Shown here: piece by piece, positions 19,397 through 29,901 of the stretch | Numbering within the stretch: the first letter of the stretch is position 1 | Layout: each line of letters starts with the position of its first letter | Assembly (NCBI RefSeq): GCF_024296925.1 | Contig: NZ_CP101125.1 | Location: 5,706,501 to 5,770,500, forward strand | Reading direction: 5' to 3' | DNA: 64,000 nt | Source: Pseudomonas nunensis | Lineage (GTDB): Bacteria; Pseudomonadota; Gammaproteobacteria; Pseudomonadales; Pseudomonadaceae | Translations under genes and position numbers: made by a program | The notes under the pieces: model-generated | What the model saw: only the letters and a program-made list of their open reading frames with translations | What the model was told of the DNA's origin: nothing | The model's database searches: none

Positions 19397-21484
19397 TCAA
19401 CGACTCACAGCAATCGCCTGGTTATTCATGATACGCGGAGTGAGAAATACCAGCAGCTCGGATTTTTTCTCCGAAACCACGTCACGCCGGAAAAGGCGGC
19501 CAAGATACGGCACATCGCCGAGAAATGGCACCTTATCTACAACCTTGCTCTGAGTATTTGAGAAAACCCCGCCAATGACGATGGTCTCGCCGTCGTTAAC
19601 CAGCACCTTGGCGTTGACCTCGTTTTTCTTGATCGGCGGTACATCCTGCACTTTGTTGAGGTAGTCCGGTTCGTCCTTGGTGACCTTGACCTCCATGATG
19701 ATGCGGTTATCCGGGGTGATTTGCGGTGTTACTTCCAGAGACAGCGAAGCCTCTTTGAACGACACCGATGTTGCACCACTGGAACTGGCTTCCTGATACG
19801 GAATCTCGGTGCCCTTGAGGATTTTCGCGGTTTCCTTGTCGGACGTGACCACTTTGGGCTGCGAGACGATTTCGCCGTTGCCGGTTTTTTCCATGGCCGT
19901 CAGCTCAAGATCGAGCAGCACATTGTCGGTGATGAAGGCGATGCCGAGCCCCGAGGTGTTGGCCGCCGTGCCCATGTCGACGAACGGCGAGTTGGTACTG
20001 GTGCTGCCGGGCGTGCCGATGGTGTTCGACGCGTTGGCGCCATTACTGACACCCGAGGTGTTCCAGTTGCCCTTGTTTTGGATCGAGCCGCCCCAGCGCA
20101 CGCCGAGACTCTTGTCGTAATCGACGTTGGCTTCGACGATCCGCGCTTCGATCATCACCTGGCGCACCGGGATATCCAGTTGCGCGACGATGCGCCGAAG
20201 CTCGTCGAGGCGATCCTGGGTCTGGTAGGCGATGATGTTGTTGGTGCGCTCGTCGACGGTGATCGAACCCCGCTCATCGATTTTTGCCTCGGCACTGGTC
20301 ACCGAAGTGAACAGCTTGGCGATGTCGGCGGCCTTGGCGTAATTGACCTGCAACAGCTCTCGACGCAGCGGCGCCAGTTCGGCGATCTGTTTTTGCGACT
20401 CCAGTTCCTGACGCTCACGGGCGGCGATTTCATCCGCCGGCGCGACCAGCAAGACGTTGCCGATCTTGCGCTTGTCCAGGCCTTTGGTTTTCAGCACCAG
20501 GTCCAGCGCCTGATCCCACGGCACGTTCTGCAGACGCAAGGTGATGCCGCCCTGCACCGTGTCGCTGGCCACCAAATTCAGGTTGGTGAAATCGGCGATC
20601 AGTTGCAGTACCGAGCGCACATCAATGTCCTGGAAGTTCAGCGAGAGTTTTTCGCCGGTGTAGGCAAAGCGCTCAGCGTTGCGCTTCTGCAAGTCATCGA
20701 CGGTCATCGGACGGATGCTGACGGTCAGCTTGTTGTCGGTCTGGTAGGTCGAGTACTCGAAAGCGCCGCTTGGCTCGATGCTGATCACCGCGCGGTCGCC
20801 GGAGGCACTGGCGTTAACAAACTGCACCGGAGTCGCGAAATCCTTGACGTCCAGGCGCACCCGTAACGGGTCGGGCAATTGGGTCTTGGCGAAACCGAGG
20901 ATGATCTTGCCCTCGCGCTCCTGAATATCCGGTGCAATGGACGGATCCGACAAGTCGATCACCACATTGCCTTCGCCCTGAGTGCCGCGCTGAAAATCCA
21001 CGCCGCGAATGGCCTTGCCGACGGGCGCATAGGCCTTGGCGGGCGCCGGTTTTGCGGTAGCTGGGCGGGGTGCGCTGGCGACGGGTTTGGCTGTCGTGCC
21101 TTTCGCGCCTTGCCCAACGACCACGAACAGATTGTTGCCTTCAACCCTGGAGCTGTAGGGCGTGAGTTGAGTCAGGTTGATGATCAGTCGCGTGCGGTCC
21201 TTGGCCTCGACCACTGTGGCGCTGCGGGCATTGCCGCCACCCAGGTCACGGTTTTTGTTGGTCAGTTTGCTGACTACACCCGGCAGATCCAGCGCGATGC
21301 GCGCCGGTGATTCGGTGGTGTAGCCGTGGGGCGGTGGTGGCGGCCCGTCGAAGGTCAACTTCAACTCGACGCGGTCACCCGGCAGCGCGGCGACATCCAG
21401 CGCGTTGAGGGTGGCCGCTTGTACCATCGGCGACAGCAGCGCTATCCATAGCGAAATACCGAGGGTTGAGAAAATCCTGTTCAT
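19397..21484 (-). CDS. pilQ: type IV pilus secretin PilQ
   Basis: 695 residues forming the outer-membrane pore for type IV pili. There is a signal peptide at 1-23 (...LLSPMVQAA), and AMIN-type domains in the first ~270 residues that bind peptidoglycan. Periplasmic N domains follow ([20 protein letters not shown], then [20 protein letters not shown]), with the C-terminal secretin domain after them ([46 protein letters not shown]). It is the last pil gene of pilMNOPQ, 13 bases after pilP, and the operon continues into aroK. Confidence 0.96.
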   Translation of the reverse strand: MNRIFSTLGISLWIALLSPMVQAATLNALDVAALPGDRVELKLTFDGPPPPPHGYTTESPARIALDLPGVVSKLTNKNRDLGGGNARSATVVEAKDRTRLIINLTQLTPYSSRVEGNNLFVVVGQGAKGTTAKPVASAPRPATAKPAPAKAYAPVGKAIRGVDFQRGTQGEGNVVIDLSDPSIAPDIQEREGKIILGFAKTQLPDPLRVRLDVKDFATPVQFVNASASGDRAVISIEPSGAFEYSTYQTDNKLTVSIRPMTVDDLQKRNAERFAYTGEKLSLNFQDIDVRSVLQLIADFTNLNLVASDTVQGGITLRLQNVPWDQALDLVLKTKGLDKRKIGNVLLVAPADEIAARERQELESQKQIAELAPLRRELLQVNYAKAADIAKLFTSVTSAEAKIDERGSITVDERTNNIIAYQTQDRLDELRRIVAQLDIPVRQVMIEARIVEANVDYDKSLGVRWGGSIQNKGNWNTSGVSNGANASNTIGTPGSTSTNSPFVDMGTAANTSGLGIAFITDNVLLDLELTAMEKTGNGEIVSQPKVVTSDKETAKILKGTEIPYQEASSSGATSVSFKEASLSLEVTPQITPDNRIIMEVKVTKDEPDYLNKVQDVPPIKKNEVNAKVLVNDGETIVIGGVFSNTQSKVVDKVPFLGDVPYLGRLFRRDVVSEKKSELLVFLTPRIMNNQAIAVSR

Positions 21485-21497
21485 TATTCGAGTTCCA

Positions 21498-22025
21498 CTA
21501 TGAGTGCTCTTTCAAAGGGATGGTCCGCGGCCGTTCCAGCCAGGCGCCTTCGCCGTCGGGAACGATTTCGACCACATCGACTTGCGAGCCGCTGATGGCG
21601 ACGATCCGCCCATCGTTACGCCCCAGGTAATCGCCGACTTTCAACCGGTGCACCCCGCCCGCTCCGCGCAGCAGCGCAAAGGAACCGGAGGCATTCGAGA
21701 TCGTGCCGACCATTTCAAACTGCTCGATGTTGAAACCTTCGAGGTACTGCTTGACCCGATTGGGGTCGGGCTTGACGTTGCGCGAGCCGTGCTTCTGGCC
21801 GGCCACGTCGTTCCTGACTTGTCGGGAAAACGGGCTGCGCAGGTTGGCGGCGCTGTAGGTGAATGTTGGGTAAGACCGGAATGTCGGCGTTGGTTCAATC
21901 TTGCCCGGTGGACGCAGGCGCACTTCGTTCAGGTAAGCGTCCAGATCGCCGAAGCCATTGTCGCCGCCGCAACCGCCCAGACCGGCCAACAACACGACCA
22001 TAGGTAAACAACGAATCGGGGTCAT
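21498..22025 (-). CDS. pilP: type IV pilus assembly lipoprotein PilP
   Basis: 175 residues. The lipobox VLLAGLGGCGG gives a lipoprotein N-terminus. The C-terminal HR-like beta domain (EMVGTISNASGSFALLR...GVHRLKVGDYLGRNDGRIV) is the part that contacts PilQ in known systems. It overlaps pilO by 4 bases and belongs to the inner-membrane alignment complex PilMNOP that couples the cytoplasmic machine to the secretin. Confidence 0.95.
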   Translation of the reverse strand: MTPIRCLPMVVLLAGLGGCGGDNGFGDLDAYLNEVRLRPPGKIEPTPTFRSYPTFTYSAANLRSPFSRQVRNDVAGQKHGSRNVKPDPNRVKQYLEGFNIEQFEMVGTISNASGSFALLRGAGGVHRLKVGDYLGRNDGRIVAISGSQVDVVEIVPDGEGAWLERPRTIPLKEHS

Positions 22026-22645
22026 TTCTGCAACCCCTTGTCGTTGTAGCGGTAAGTCTTGGCGAGGATGCTCATGCGCAGCTTCGTACCGCCGTCGGGG
22101 TTGGCCGGCGCAAGGTCGAAGTCATGCAGGGTGACGATGCGCGGCAGCCCGGCCACGCCACTGACGAAGGTCGCCAGGTCGTGATAGGCACCTGTGACGG
22201 TGATCTGGATCGGCAGCTCGATGTAGAACTGCTGGGTGACTTCCGGCAGCAATTTGATCTCTTCGAATTCCAGGCCGCTGCCCAGGCCGGTGCGGGTGAT
22301 GTCTTCCAGCAGACCGGGCACTTCGGTGTCGCTGGGCAATTGCCGCAACAGCACGCCGAACGAGTTCTCCATCTCCTTCATCTGCTGGGTGTAGAGCTCC
22401 AGGTTCGCCGCCATGCCGGCCTTGCTGGCGAACTGATCCTTGAGCGTCGATTCTTCCGCACGCTTGAGGTCGAGTTCGTTCTGCATGTCGCTGATGTAAA
22501 AGTTGTAGCCCAGCCCCAGCACCAGAACCATCAGCAGAATGCCCGCCAACGCCTTGATTGCCGGGGGCCAGGAGCCGATGTTGTTGGTGTCCAGATCATT
22601 GATGTCGATCTTGCGCAGCCCCTCGAACCATTCGGACGGCCTCAT
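22022..22645 (-). CDS. pilO: type IV pilus inner-membrane protein PilO
   Basis: 207 residues: a short cytoplasmic N-terminus, one membrane segment (~29-50, ALAGILLMVLVLGLGYNFYI), a coiled coil (DMQNELDLKRAEESTLKDQF) and a ferredoxin-like periplasmic domain. It pairs with PilN in the alignment complex. It overlaps pilN and pilP by 4 bases each, a sign of tight translational coupling. Confidence 0.95.
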   Translation of the reverse strand: MRPSEWFEGLRKIDINDLDTNNIGSWPPAIKALAGILLMVLVLGLGYNFYISDMQNELDLKRAEESTLKDQFASKAGMAANLELYTQQMKEMENSFGVLLRQLPSDTEVPGLLEDITRTGLGSGLEFEEIKLLPEVTQQFYIELPIQITVTGAYHDLATFVSGVAGLPRIVTLHDFDLAPANPDGGTKLRMSILAKTYRYNDKGLQK

Positions 22646-23207
22646 TTAGCGACCTCCATCGTGGCTGGCTGAGTCTGACGAACGGTCAGCTGAAACACGT
22701 TGGCCTGATCCAACTGACCGGCAGTCGTCGCCTTGACCTCGGTCAGGCTTGGCGCGTCGAACCAGTCCGAGGCATCGAGATTGCGCATCAACTCCGACAC
22801 CTTGTTGTTCGACTCTGCCGCACCGGTGATCGCCAGGGTCTTGCCCTGCATTTTCACTTCGGTGAAATACACCCCGTCCGGCAGGGTACGTGCCAACTGG
22901 TCGAAGATTCGACCGCTGATCTGCCGGTTGCCTTGCAGGTCCTGGATGATGCGCATGCGCTCCACCAGTTGCTGGCGCCGGGCCTTGAGCTCGCTGATTT
23001 GCTTGATGCGCTCATCGACGACGGCAATCTGTTTGCCAAGGTAATCGTTGCGGGCCACTTGCTGGCTGATGGCGCCGCTGATGATCTGGTCGCCAATCAG
23101 CACCAAGCCCACCGAACCGACCAGCACGCCCACCAGCACCAGCAGAAAGCGCTTGCGACGCTCTTCGCGCAGTTCTTCACGCCAGGGTAAAAGGTTGATC
23201 CGCGCCA

Positions 23208-23208
<1 letters not shown>
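22642..23208 (-). CDS. pilN: type IV pilus inner-membrane protein PilN
   Basis: 188 residues beginning MARINLLPWREELREERRKR; the conserved INLLPWR peptide is the segment that docks in PilM in known systems. One membrane segment (~23-44) is followed by a coiled coil and a periplasmic domain. Its ATG overlaps the pilM stop by one base. Confidence 0.96.
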
Positions 23209-24487
<1,279 letters not shown>

Positions 24488-26932
24488 TTGATTCGTCTGC
24501 TGAAATTTTTCGGTTGGTCCATCGTCGCCGTTTTCTGCGGACTGCTTTTAGGTCTCAGTGGCGCCTATCTTTACCTTAGTCCGGGTTTGCCGTCCGTGGA
24601 GGCGCTGAGAAGCATTCAGTTGCAGATTCCTCTGCGGGTCTACAGCAGCGATAACAAGTTGATCGCAGAATTTGGCGAAATGCGCCGGACTCCGATCCGT
24701 TTCGCCGACATTCCGCCCAATTTCATCAATGCGTTACTAAGTGCTGAAGACGACAACTTCGCCAACCACTATGGCGTCGATCCGAGCAGCCTGATGCGTG
24801 CCGCGACCCAACTGGTCAAAAGCGGCCACATCCAGTCCGGCGGCAGCACCATCACCATGCAGGTGGCGAAGAACTTCTTCCTGACCAGCGAACGCAGCTT
24901 CTCGCGCAAAACCACCGAAATTCTTCTGGCCCTGCAGATCGAACGGCAGCTGACCAAGGACGAAATCCTTGAGCTGTACGTCAACAAGATCTACCTGGGT
25001 AACCGCGCCTACGGCATCGAGGCAGCGGCACAGGTCTACTACGGCAAATCAATTCGAGATGTGAGCCTGGCGCAGATGGCGATGATCGCCGGCCTGCCGA
25101 AAGCCCCGTCGCGCTTCAACCCGCTGGCCAACCCGGCCCGCAGCAAGGAACGTCGCGACTGGATCCTGGGGCGCATGTACAAGCTCGGGAAAATCACCGA
25201 AGCCGACTACACCACCGCGATCAACGAACCGCTGAACGCCAGCTATCACGTGCCGACCCCGGAGGTGAACGCGCCGTACATCGCCGAAATGGCCCGCGCC
25301 GAAATGGTCGGTCGTTATGGCAGCGACGCCTACACCGAAGGTTTCCGCGTCACCACCACCGTGCCGAGCAATCTGCAGGAAATGGCCAACACCGCGGTCC
25401 ACGAAGGCTTGATGACCTACGACCAGCGTCACGGTTATCGCGGTCCTGAGTCGCGCCTGCCGGGCAAGACCCGTGAAGCCTGGGCCACCGAACTGACCAA
25501 ACAGCGCACCATCAGCAGCCTGGAGCCGGCCATCGTTACCCAGGTCGACAAGAACGGCCTGCAAGTGATGACCCGCACCGGCGACGAACATGTTGCCTGG
25601 GACAGCATGAAGTGGGCCCGCCCCTTCCTGAACACCAACAGCATGGGCGCCAATCCGAAGCAGCCGGCGGACGTGGCCCAGGTCGGCGACTTGATCCGCG
25701 TACAACGCCAGCCGGACAACTCGCTGAAGTTCAGCCAGATTCCACAGGCACAAGGCGCATTGGTCTCCCTGGATCCGCAGAACGGTGCGATCCGCTCGCT
25801 GGTCGGCGGCTTCGCGTTCGAGCAGAGCAACTACAACCGTGCCCTGCAGGCCAAGCGTCAGCCGGGCTCGAGCTTCAAGCCGTTCGTCTACAGCGCCGCC
25901 CTGGATAACGGCTACACCGCCGCGACCCTGGTGAACGACGCGCCGATCGTGTTTGTCGACGAGTATCTGGACAAGGTCTGGCGTCCGAAGAACGACACCA
26001 ACACCTTCCTCGGCCCGATCCGCTTGCGTGAAGGTCTGTACAAGTCGCGTAACCTGGTGTCGATCCGGTTGGTGCAGGCGTTGGGCGTTGATCGCACCAT
26101 CGACTACATCAGCAAGTTCGGCTTCAACAAGCAGGACCTGCCGCGCAACCTGTCCCTGGCCCTGGGCACCGCGACCCTGACGCCGATGGAGATTGCCACC
26201 GGCTGGAGCACCTTCGCCAACGGCGGCTACAAGATCACCCCGTACATCATCGACAAGATTGAAAGCCGCAACGGTGACACGCTGTTCGTCGCCAACCCGC
26301 CGAGCGTGCCTCAGGGCGACACGGCGACCGCTGGCCTGGCCGCACCGGTTGCGCAGCCGTTCACGGTCAACGCGACCCCGGGCGAAGCGCCAGCCGCACC
26401 TGGCACGCTGCCGCAAACCCCGGCCCTGGCTGAGCGGATTGTCGATGGCCGCACCACGTTCATCCTCAACAGCATGCTTGAGGACGTGATCAAGCTCGGC
26501 ACCGGTCGCCGCGCGCTGGCCTTGGGCCGCCCCGATATCGCGGGCAAGACCGGTACGACCAACGAATCCAAGGATGCCTGGTTCTCCGGCTACAACGCCG
26601 ATTACGTGACCACGGTCTGGACCGGTTTCGACCAGCCAGAGAGCCTGGGTCGCAAGGAGTTCGGCGGCACCGTCGCGCTGCCGATCTGGATGAACTACAT
26701 GGCCGCCGCGCTCAAAGGCAAGCCGCCGCATACGCAAGCGGAGCCGGAAGGCATCCTCAGCCTGCGGGTTGACCCGGTCAGCGGCCGTGCGGCCACGCCA
26801 AGCACGCCTGGGGCCTACTTCGAGCTATTCAAGGCCGAAGACACGCCACCGTCGGTGAACGAGCTGGGCAACGGCACTGCGCCGGGCAGCCCATTGCCAG
26901 CGGATGAAGCGGCACCGATCGATTTGTTCTGA
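24488..26932 (+). CDS. ponA: penicillin-binding protein 1A
   Basis: 814 residues. A bifunctional class A PBP that polymerises and crosslinks peptidoglycan in the periplasm. One N-terminal membrane anchor (~5-27); the GT51 domain has EDDNFANHYGVD (catalytic Glu), GGSTITMQVAKNFFL and ILELYVNKIYLG. An OB-like insert follows, then the transpeptidase motifs SSFK (QPGSSFKPFVY), SRN (KSRNLVS) and KTGTT. It starts with TTG, and no in-frame ATG exists nearby that keeps the anchor. It lies divergent from pilM, the conserved ponA-pil arrangement, and ends at a strong terminator. Confidence 0.95.
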   Translation: MIRLLKFFGWSIVAVFCGLLLGLSGAYLYLSPGLPSVEALRSIQLQIPLRVYSSDNKLIAEFGEMRRTPIRFADIPPNFINALLSAEDDNFANHYGVDPSSLMRAATQLVKSGHIQSGGSTITMQVAKNFFLTSERSFSRKTTEILLALQIERQLTKDEILELYVNKIYLGNRAYGIEAAAQVYYGKSIRDVSLAQMAMIAGLPKAPSRFNPLANPARSKERRDWILGRMYKLGKITEADYTTAINEPLNASYHVPTPEVNAPYIAEMARAEMVGRYGSDAYTEGFRVTTTVPSNLQEMANTAVHEGLMTYDQRHGYRGPESRLPGKTREAWATELTKQRTISSLEPAIVTQVDKNGLQVMTRTGDEHVAWDSMKWARPFLNTNSMGANPKQPADVAQVGDLIRVQRQPDNSLKFSQIPQAQGALVSLDPQNGAIRSLVGGFAFEQSNYNRALQAKRQPGSSFKPFVYSAALDNGYTAATLVNDAPIVFVDEYLDKVWRPKNDTNTFLGPIRLREGLYKSRNLVSIRLVQALGVDRTIDYISKFGFNKQDLPRNLSLALGTATLTPMEIATGWSTFANGGYKITPYIIDKIESRNGDTLFVANPPSVPQGDTATAGLAAPVAQPFTVNATPGEAPAAPGTLPQTPALAERIVDGRTTFILNSMLEDVIKLGTGRRALALGRPDIAGKTGTTNESKDAWFSGYNADYVTTVWTGFDQPESLGRKEFGGTVALPIWMNYMAAALKGKPPHTQAEPEGILSLRVDPVSGRAATPSTPGAYFELFKAEDTPPSVNELGNGTAPGSPLPADEAAPIDLF

Positions 26933-26946
26933 TCGGCTGATGCAAC

Positions 26947-26985
26947 AAAAAGCCCCGCCTTCGAAAGAAGTGCGGGGCTTTTTTT
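26947..26985 (+). terminator. Rho-independent terminator of ponA
   Basis: The stem AGCCCCGC/GCGGGGCT is followed by TTTTTTT, 15 bases after the ponA stop. Confidence 0.92.
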
Positions 26986-27017
26986 GCTTTGTTGCGTCTG
27001 TCAGGACGCCTTCGCGA

Positions 27018-27065
27018 TGTAGAAACGGACACATCCTTTACGATTGAAACCGGGGACGTCCTTTA
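27018..27065. repeat. left terminal inverted repeat of the IS481-type element
   Basis: It contains two tandem words, AAACGGACACATCCTTTACG and AAACCGGGGACGTCCTTTACG, separated by ATTG. The mirror-image pair lies at the right end. Confidence 0.8.
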
Positions 27066-28216
27066 CGTTTCTGCTGGCTTGAAAGGCGGGTTTCGCCGCT
27101 TTTCAGCCTGCCTAAAAGGTAGTTACAAAGGTAAATATCCCACACATCATCGTCCACTTCCTTGAGCCCTAACGCCTCACCTGCCAGGGATTCACTGACG
27201 AAAATCATCTTACCTTTCCATTTCATCGACCCATTCTGCCTGACCATGCGGATCGTCATGTCCGAAGCGTAAACGGCCTCGGGCACGTGTCCGTCGTACT
27301 GCCGTTGAGATGGCTCGTAGAGGGCCGCAGGAACTTTCATCTCTAAAGCCTTGTGTGGTCTTACGAAATTGAACTCCTGTCGAAACTGTTCGAATGCCAA
27401 CTGTTGCTCCACCAGATTACGTTCCGGTGCGTGAAGCAATGCAGCCTTGAGCGTTCGGTGCATGCGTTCATGACGGCCATTCTGGTCAGGGCGCCCCGGC
27501 TGGATTCTCTCCGGATAGATCCCTAGTCGTATCCACCACGCCGCCAGACTGGATATGCGTGAAATACCGGTGGAGGCAAAGGGGGAGCCATTATCTGTGC
27601 GGATTACGTCAGGCAAACCGAACTCTCGAAATGCCCAGTCAAATCCTTCGCGGGCACCGGCAACGCTACTCTGAGCCCTGCACAGCAATAAAAATCGGCT
27701 GACATGATCGGTAATGGTCAGTGGGTAACAACGTTGGCCGTTCTGAAGTGCGAAGTCTCCTTTGAAGTCCGCAGCCCATGTCTGATTAGGCGCAGTGGCA
27801 TCGCGCAGCGGATTTTTCCCTGCTGGCGGACGATTGAGAAAGCGGCGTTTCTGCACCAGGCCTGCTCGTTTAAGCCACTCGCCTGCCGTGCTGACAGCTG
27901 GCCAAGACAACTCTGGGTGATCGATCCTGAGGTTATGCACCAGCTTCTCAGGCCCCCAACTGTGGTGCTCGCGCTTGTACGCGATTAGCAACTCAAGCAC
28001 CTCGTCGCTGATTTTGAAGGGGCTCGTATGCGGGCGCCGTGACAACTCCTTTAACCCATCAACGCCATGTGCCTCGTAGCGTGCAAGCCATTTGTCCAAC
28101 GTAGGCCGGCTGAGCCCGTAGTGACGGGCCAGCTCGATTTTTGAGTAGCTGCCTTGCAGCCAGTCGCCTATGAGTTTGATTCGTTGATCCATCGGGGACT
28201 CTCGATTCCAGGGCAT
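27038..28216 (-). CDS. IS481-family transposase
   Basis: 392 residues. The N-terminal helix-turn-helix (KIELARHYGLSRPTLDKWLA, ~20-40) and a second HTH-like region precede an integrase-type DDE core: WAADFKGDF (Asp), VIRTDNGSPF (Asp) and DQNGRHERMHRTLK (Glu). The ATG lies behind AGGAGGT at 8 bases. The frame is intact, so the element could still be active. It faces opposite to ponA and the same way as maeB. Confidence 0.92.
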   Translation of the reverse strand: MPWNRESPMDQRIKLIGDWLQGSYSKIELARHYGLSRPTLDKWLARYEAHGVDGLKELSRRPHTSPFKISDEVLELLIAYKREHHSWGPEKLVHNLRIDHPELSWPAVSTAGEWLKRAGLVQKRRFLNRPPAGKNPLRDATAPNQTWAADFKGDFALQNGQRCYPLTITDHVSRFLLLCRAQSSVAGAREGFDWAFREFGLPDVIRTDNGSPFASTGISRISSLAAWWIRLGIYPERIQPGRPDQNGRHERMHRTLKAALLHAPERNLVEQQLAFEQFRQEFNFVRPHKALEMKVPAALYEPSQRQYDGHVPEAVYASDMTIRMVRQNGSMKWKGKMIFVSESLAGEALGLKEVDDDVWDIYLCNYLLGRLKSGETRLSSQQKRKGRPRFQS

Positions 28217-28243
28217 GGTCAGGCACCTCCTGACCGTATTTCA

Positions 28244-28298
28244 CACCTGTAAAGGATGTCTCCGGTTTAAAACGTAAAGGATGTCTCCGGTTTCTACC
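28244..28298. repeat. right terminal inverted repeat of the IS481-type element
   Basis: Two words TGTAAAGGATGTCTCCGGTTT and CGTAAAGGATGTCTCCGGTT lie in tandem, the inverse of the left end. The right-end copies are nearly identical to each other, whereas the left ones have drifted. Confidence 0.8.
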
Positions 28299-28361
28299 CG
28301 AGCAAGCCCGCTCCCACAGGGGAAACGCATTCCAAGGTGGGAGCGGGCTTGCTCGCGAAGA
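28299..28361. repeat. REP pair whose outer arm was split by the IS
   Basis: CGAGCAAGCCCGCTCCCAC at the IS border faces GTGGGAGCGGGCTTGCTCGCG about 18 bases later. The missing TTCGCG of the first arm is found on the other side of the insertion sequence. Confidence 0.8.
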
Positions 28362-28395
28362 GGCCGGCAAGACCGCCGCAAAACCCTTCAGGCAT

Positions 28396-28430
28396 AAAAA
28401 AGCCCCGACTCAATAGAGCCAGGGCTTCTC
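28396..28430 (-). terminator. Rho-independent terminator of maeB
   Basis: Read on the minus strand, GAAGCCCTGGCTC pairs with GAGTCGGGGCTT and runs into TTTTTT, 20 bases after the maeB stop. Confidence 0.82.
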
Positions 28431-28449
28431 GGTTGAACGCTACAACGGC

Positions 28450-29718
28450 TTAGCCGTTGAACACGTCATCCACGCTTTTCAGCGGGTAGTTCTTCGGATA
28501 CGGCAGGGTCGCTACGCCGGTCTCGATGGCGGCTTTTGCCACGGCATCGGAGATCACGGTGATCAGGCGGGCATCCATTGGTTTCGGGATGATGTACTCA
28601 CGACCGAATTCCAGTTTGATACCGCCGTAGGCGTCGCACACTTCCTGAGGAACCGGCAGCTTGGCCAGTTCGCGCAGGGCGTTGGCCGCGGCCACTTTCA
28701 TTTCTTCGTTGATGCGCTTGGCGCGAACGTCCAGGGCACCGCGGAAGATGAACGGGAAGCCCAGAACGTTGTTGACCTGGTTCGGGTAGTCCGAACGGCC
28801 GGTGGCCATGATCACGTCGTCACGGGTGGCGTGAGCCAGTTCCGGGGCGATTTCCGGGTCCGGGTTCGAGCATGCGAACACGATCGGGTTGGCCGCCATG
28901 GATTTCAGGCCTTCAGCGCTCAGCAGGTTCGGGCCGGACAGGCCGACGAACACGTCTGCACCGGTCAGGGCGTCAGCCAAGGTGCGCTTTTCAGTCGCGT
29001 GAGCGAAGACAGCCTTGTACTGGTTCAGGTCGTCACGGCCGGAGTGGATCACGCCGGTACGGTCAACCATGAAGATGTTTTCGATGTTGGCGCCCATGCT
29101 CACCAACAATTTCATGCAGGAGATGGCGGCCGCACCAGCGCCAAGGCAGACGATCTTGGCGTCAGCCAGGGTTTTGCCAGCGATTTCCAGGGCGTTGATC
29201 ATGCCGGCCGCAGTAACGATCGCGGTGCCGTGCTGGTCATCGTGGAATACCGGAATGTCGCACTGCTCGATCAGAGCACGTTCGATCTCAAAGCACTCAG
29301 GTGCCTTGATGTCTTCCAGGTTGATGCCACCGAAAGTGATGGAGATGCGCTTGACGGTGTCGATGAAGGCTTGCGGGCTTTCGGAGTCGACTTCGATGTC
29401 GAAAACGTCGATGCCGGCAAAGCGCTTGAACAGCACGCCTTTACCTTCCATCACTGGCTTGGAAGCCAATGGGCCGAGGTTACCCAGGCCGAGAATCGCG
29501 GTGCCATCGGAAATGACTGCAACCAGGTTGCCTTTACCGGTGTATTTGTAGGCCAGTTCAGGATCGCGGGCGATTTCGCGTACTGGTTCGGCTACGCCGG
29601 GGCTGTAGGCCAGCGACAGATCGCGGGCGGTAGCGGTGGCCTTGGTGAGCTCGACACTCAGCTTCCCTGGACGAGGATGGGCGTGATATTCGAGAGCGGC
29701 AGTTTTCAAATCAGACAT
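28450..29718 (-). CDS. maeB: NADP-dependent malic enzyme, short form
   Basis: Oxidatively decarboxylates malate to pyruvate, supplying NADPH. 422 residues: malic N-domain (SLAYSPGVAEPVREI, AVISDGTAILGLGN, FKRFAGIDVFDIEVD, PVFHDDQHGTAIV) and a NAD(P)-binding domain (CLGAGAAAISCMKLL). It lacks the phosphotransacetylase-like C-terminal domain of the ~760-residue E. coli MaeB, as is usual in Pseudomonas. The start ATG 29718 gives MSDLKTAALEYH; the open frame upstream is not conserved-looking. Confidence 0.93.
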   Translation of the reverse strand: MSDLKTAALEYHAHPRPGKLSVELTKATATARDLSLAYSPGVAEPVREIARDPELAYKYTGKGNLVAVISDGTAILGLGNLGPLASKPVMEGKGVLFKRFAGIDVFDIEVDSESPQAFIDTVKRISITFGGINLEDIKAPECFEIERALIEQCDIPVFHDDQHGTAIVTAAGMINALEIAGKTLADAKIVCLGAGAAAISCMKLLVSMGANIENIFMVDRTGVIHSGRDDLNQYKAVFAHATEKRTLADALTGADVFVGLSGPNLLSAEGLKSMAANPIVFACSNPDPEIAPELAHATRDDVIMATGRSDYPNQVNNVLGFPFIFRGALDVRAKRINEEMKVAAANALRELAKLPVPQEVCDAYGGIKLEFGREYIIPKPMDARLITVISDAVAKAAIETGVATLPYPKNYPLKSVDDVFNG

Positions 29719-29901
29719 GTGGGCATTCCGCTTTTTACTGTTGGACAGACGGACCGCCGAGGATACGCGTGTCGTAAAGTCCCTACAAGACTGACCGGTC
29801 ACCCCTGTCAAGCGCCCTGCCCTACGACTTTGGGCCAAGAGCCACGGAACACAAGGGCTAGACTGTTCACAATCCATCTAAAAAATGTCTACAACTTTTT
29901 A

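Larger units (their letters stand above)
27018..28298 (-). mobile_element. IS481-type insertion sequence, about 1.28 kb
   Basis: One transposase gene is framed by inverted ends TGTAGAAACGG... and GGTAGAAACCGG.... Each end carries two tandem copies of a GAAACCGGnGACATCCTTTACG-like word. The trinucleotide CGA flanks both sides (27015-27017 and 28299-28301), a possible 3-base target duplication. Joining the flanks restores TTCGCGAGCAAGCCCGCTCC, so the element sits inside a REP between ponA and maeB. The exact ends are by eye. Confidence 0.88.

Noticed and set aside
28450..29718. maeB as a truncated gene missing its C-terminal domain
   Set aside because: Pseudomonas malic enzymes of this type are normally about 422 residues, and a terminator follows directly.
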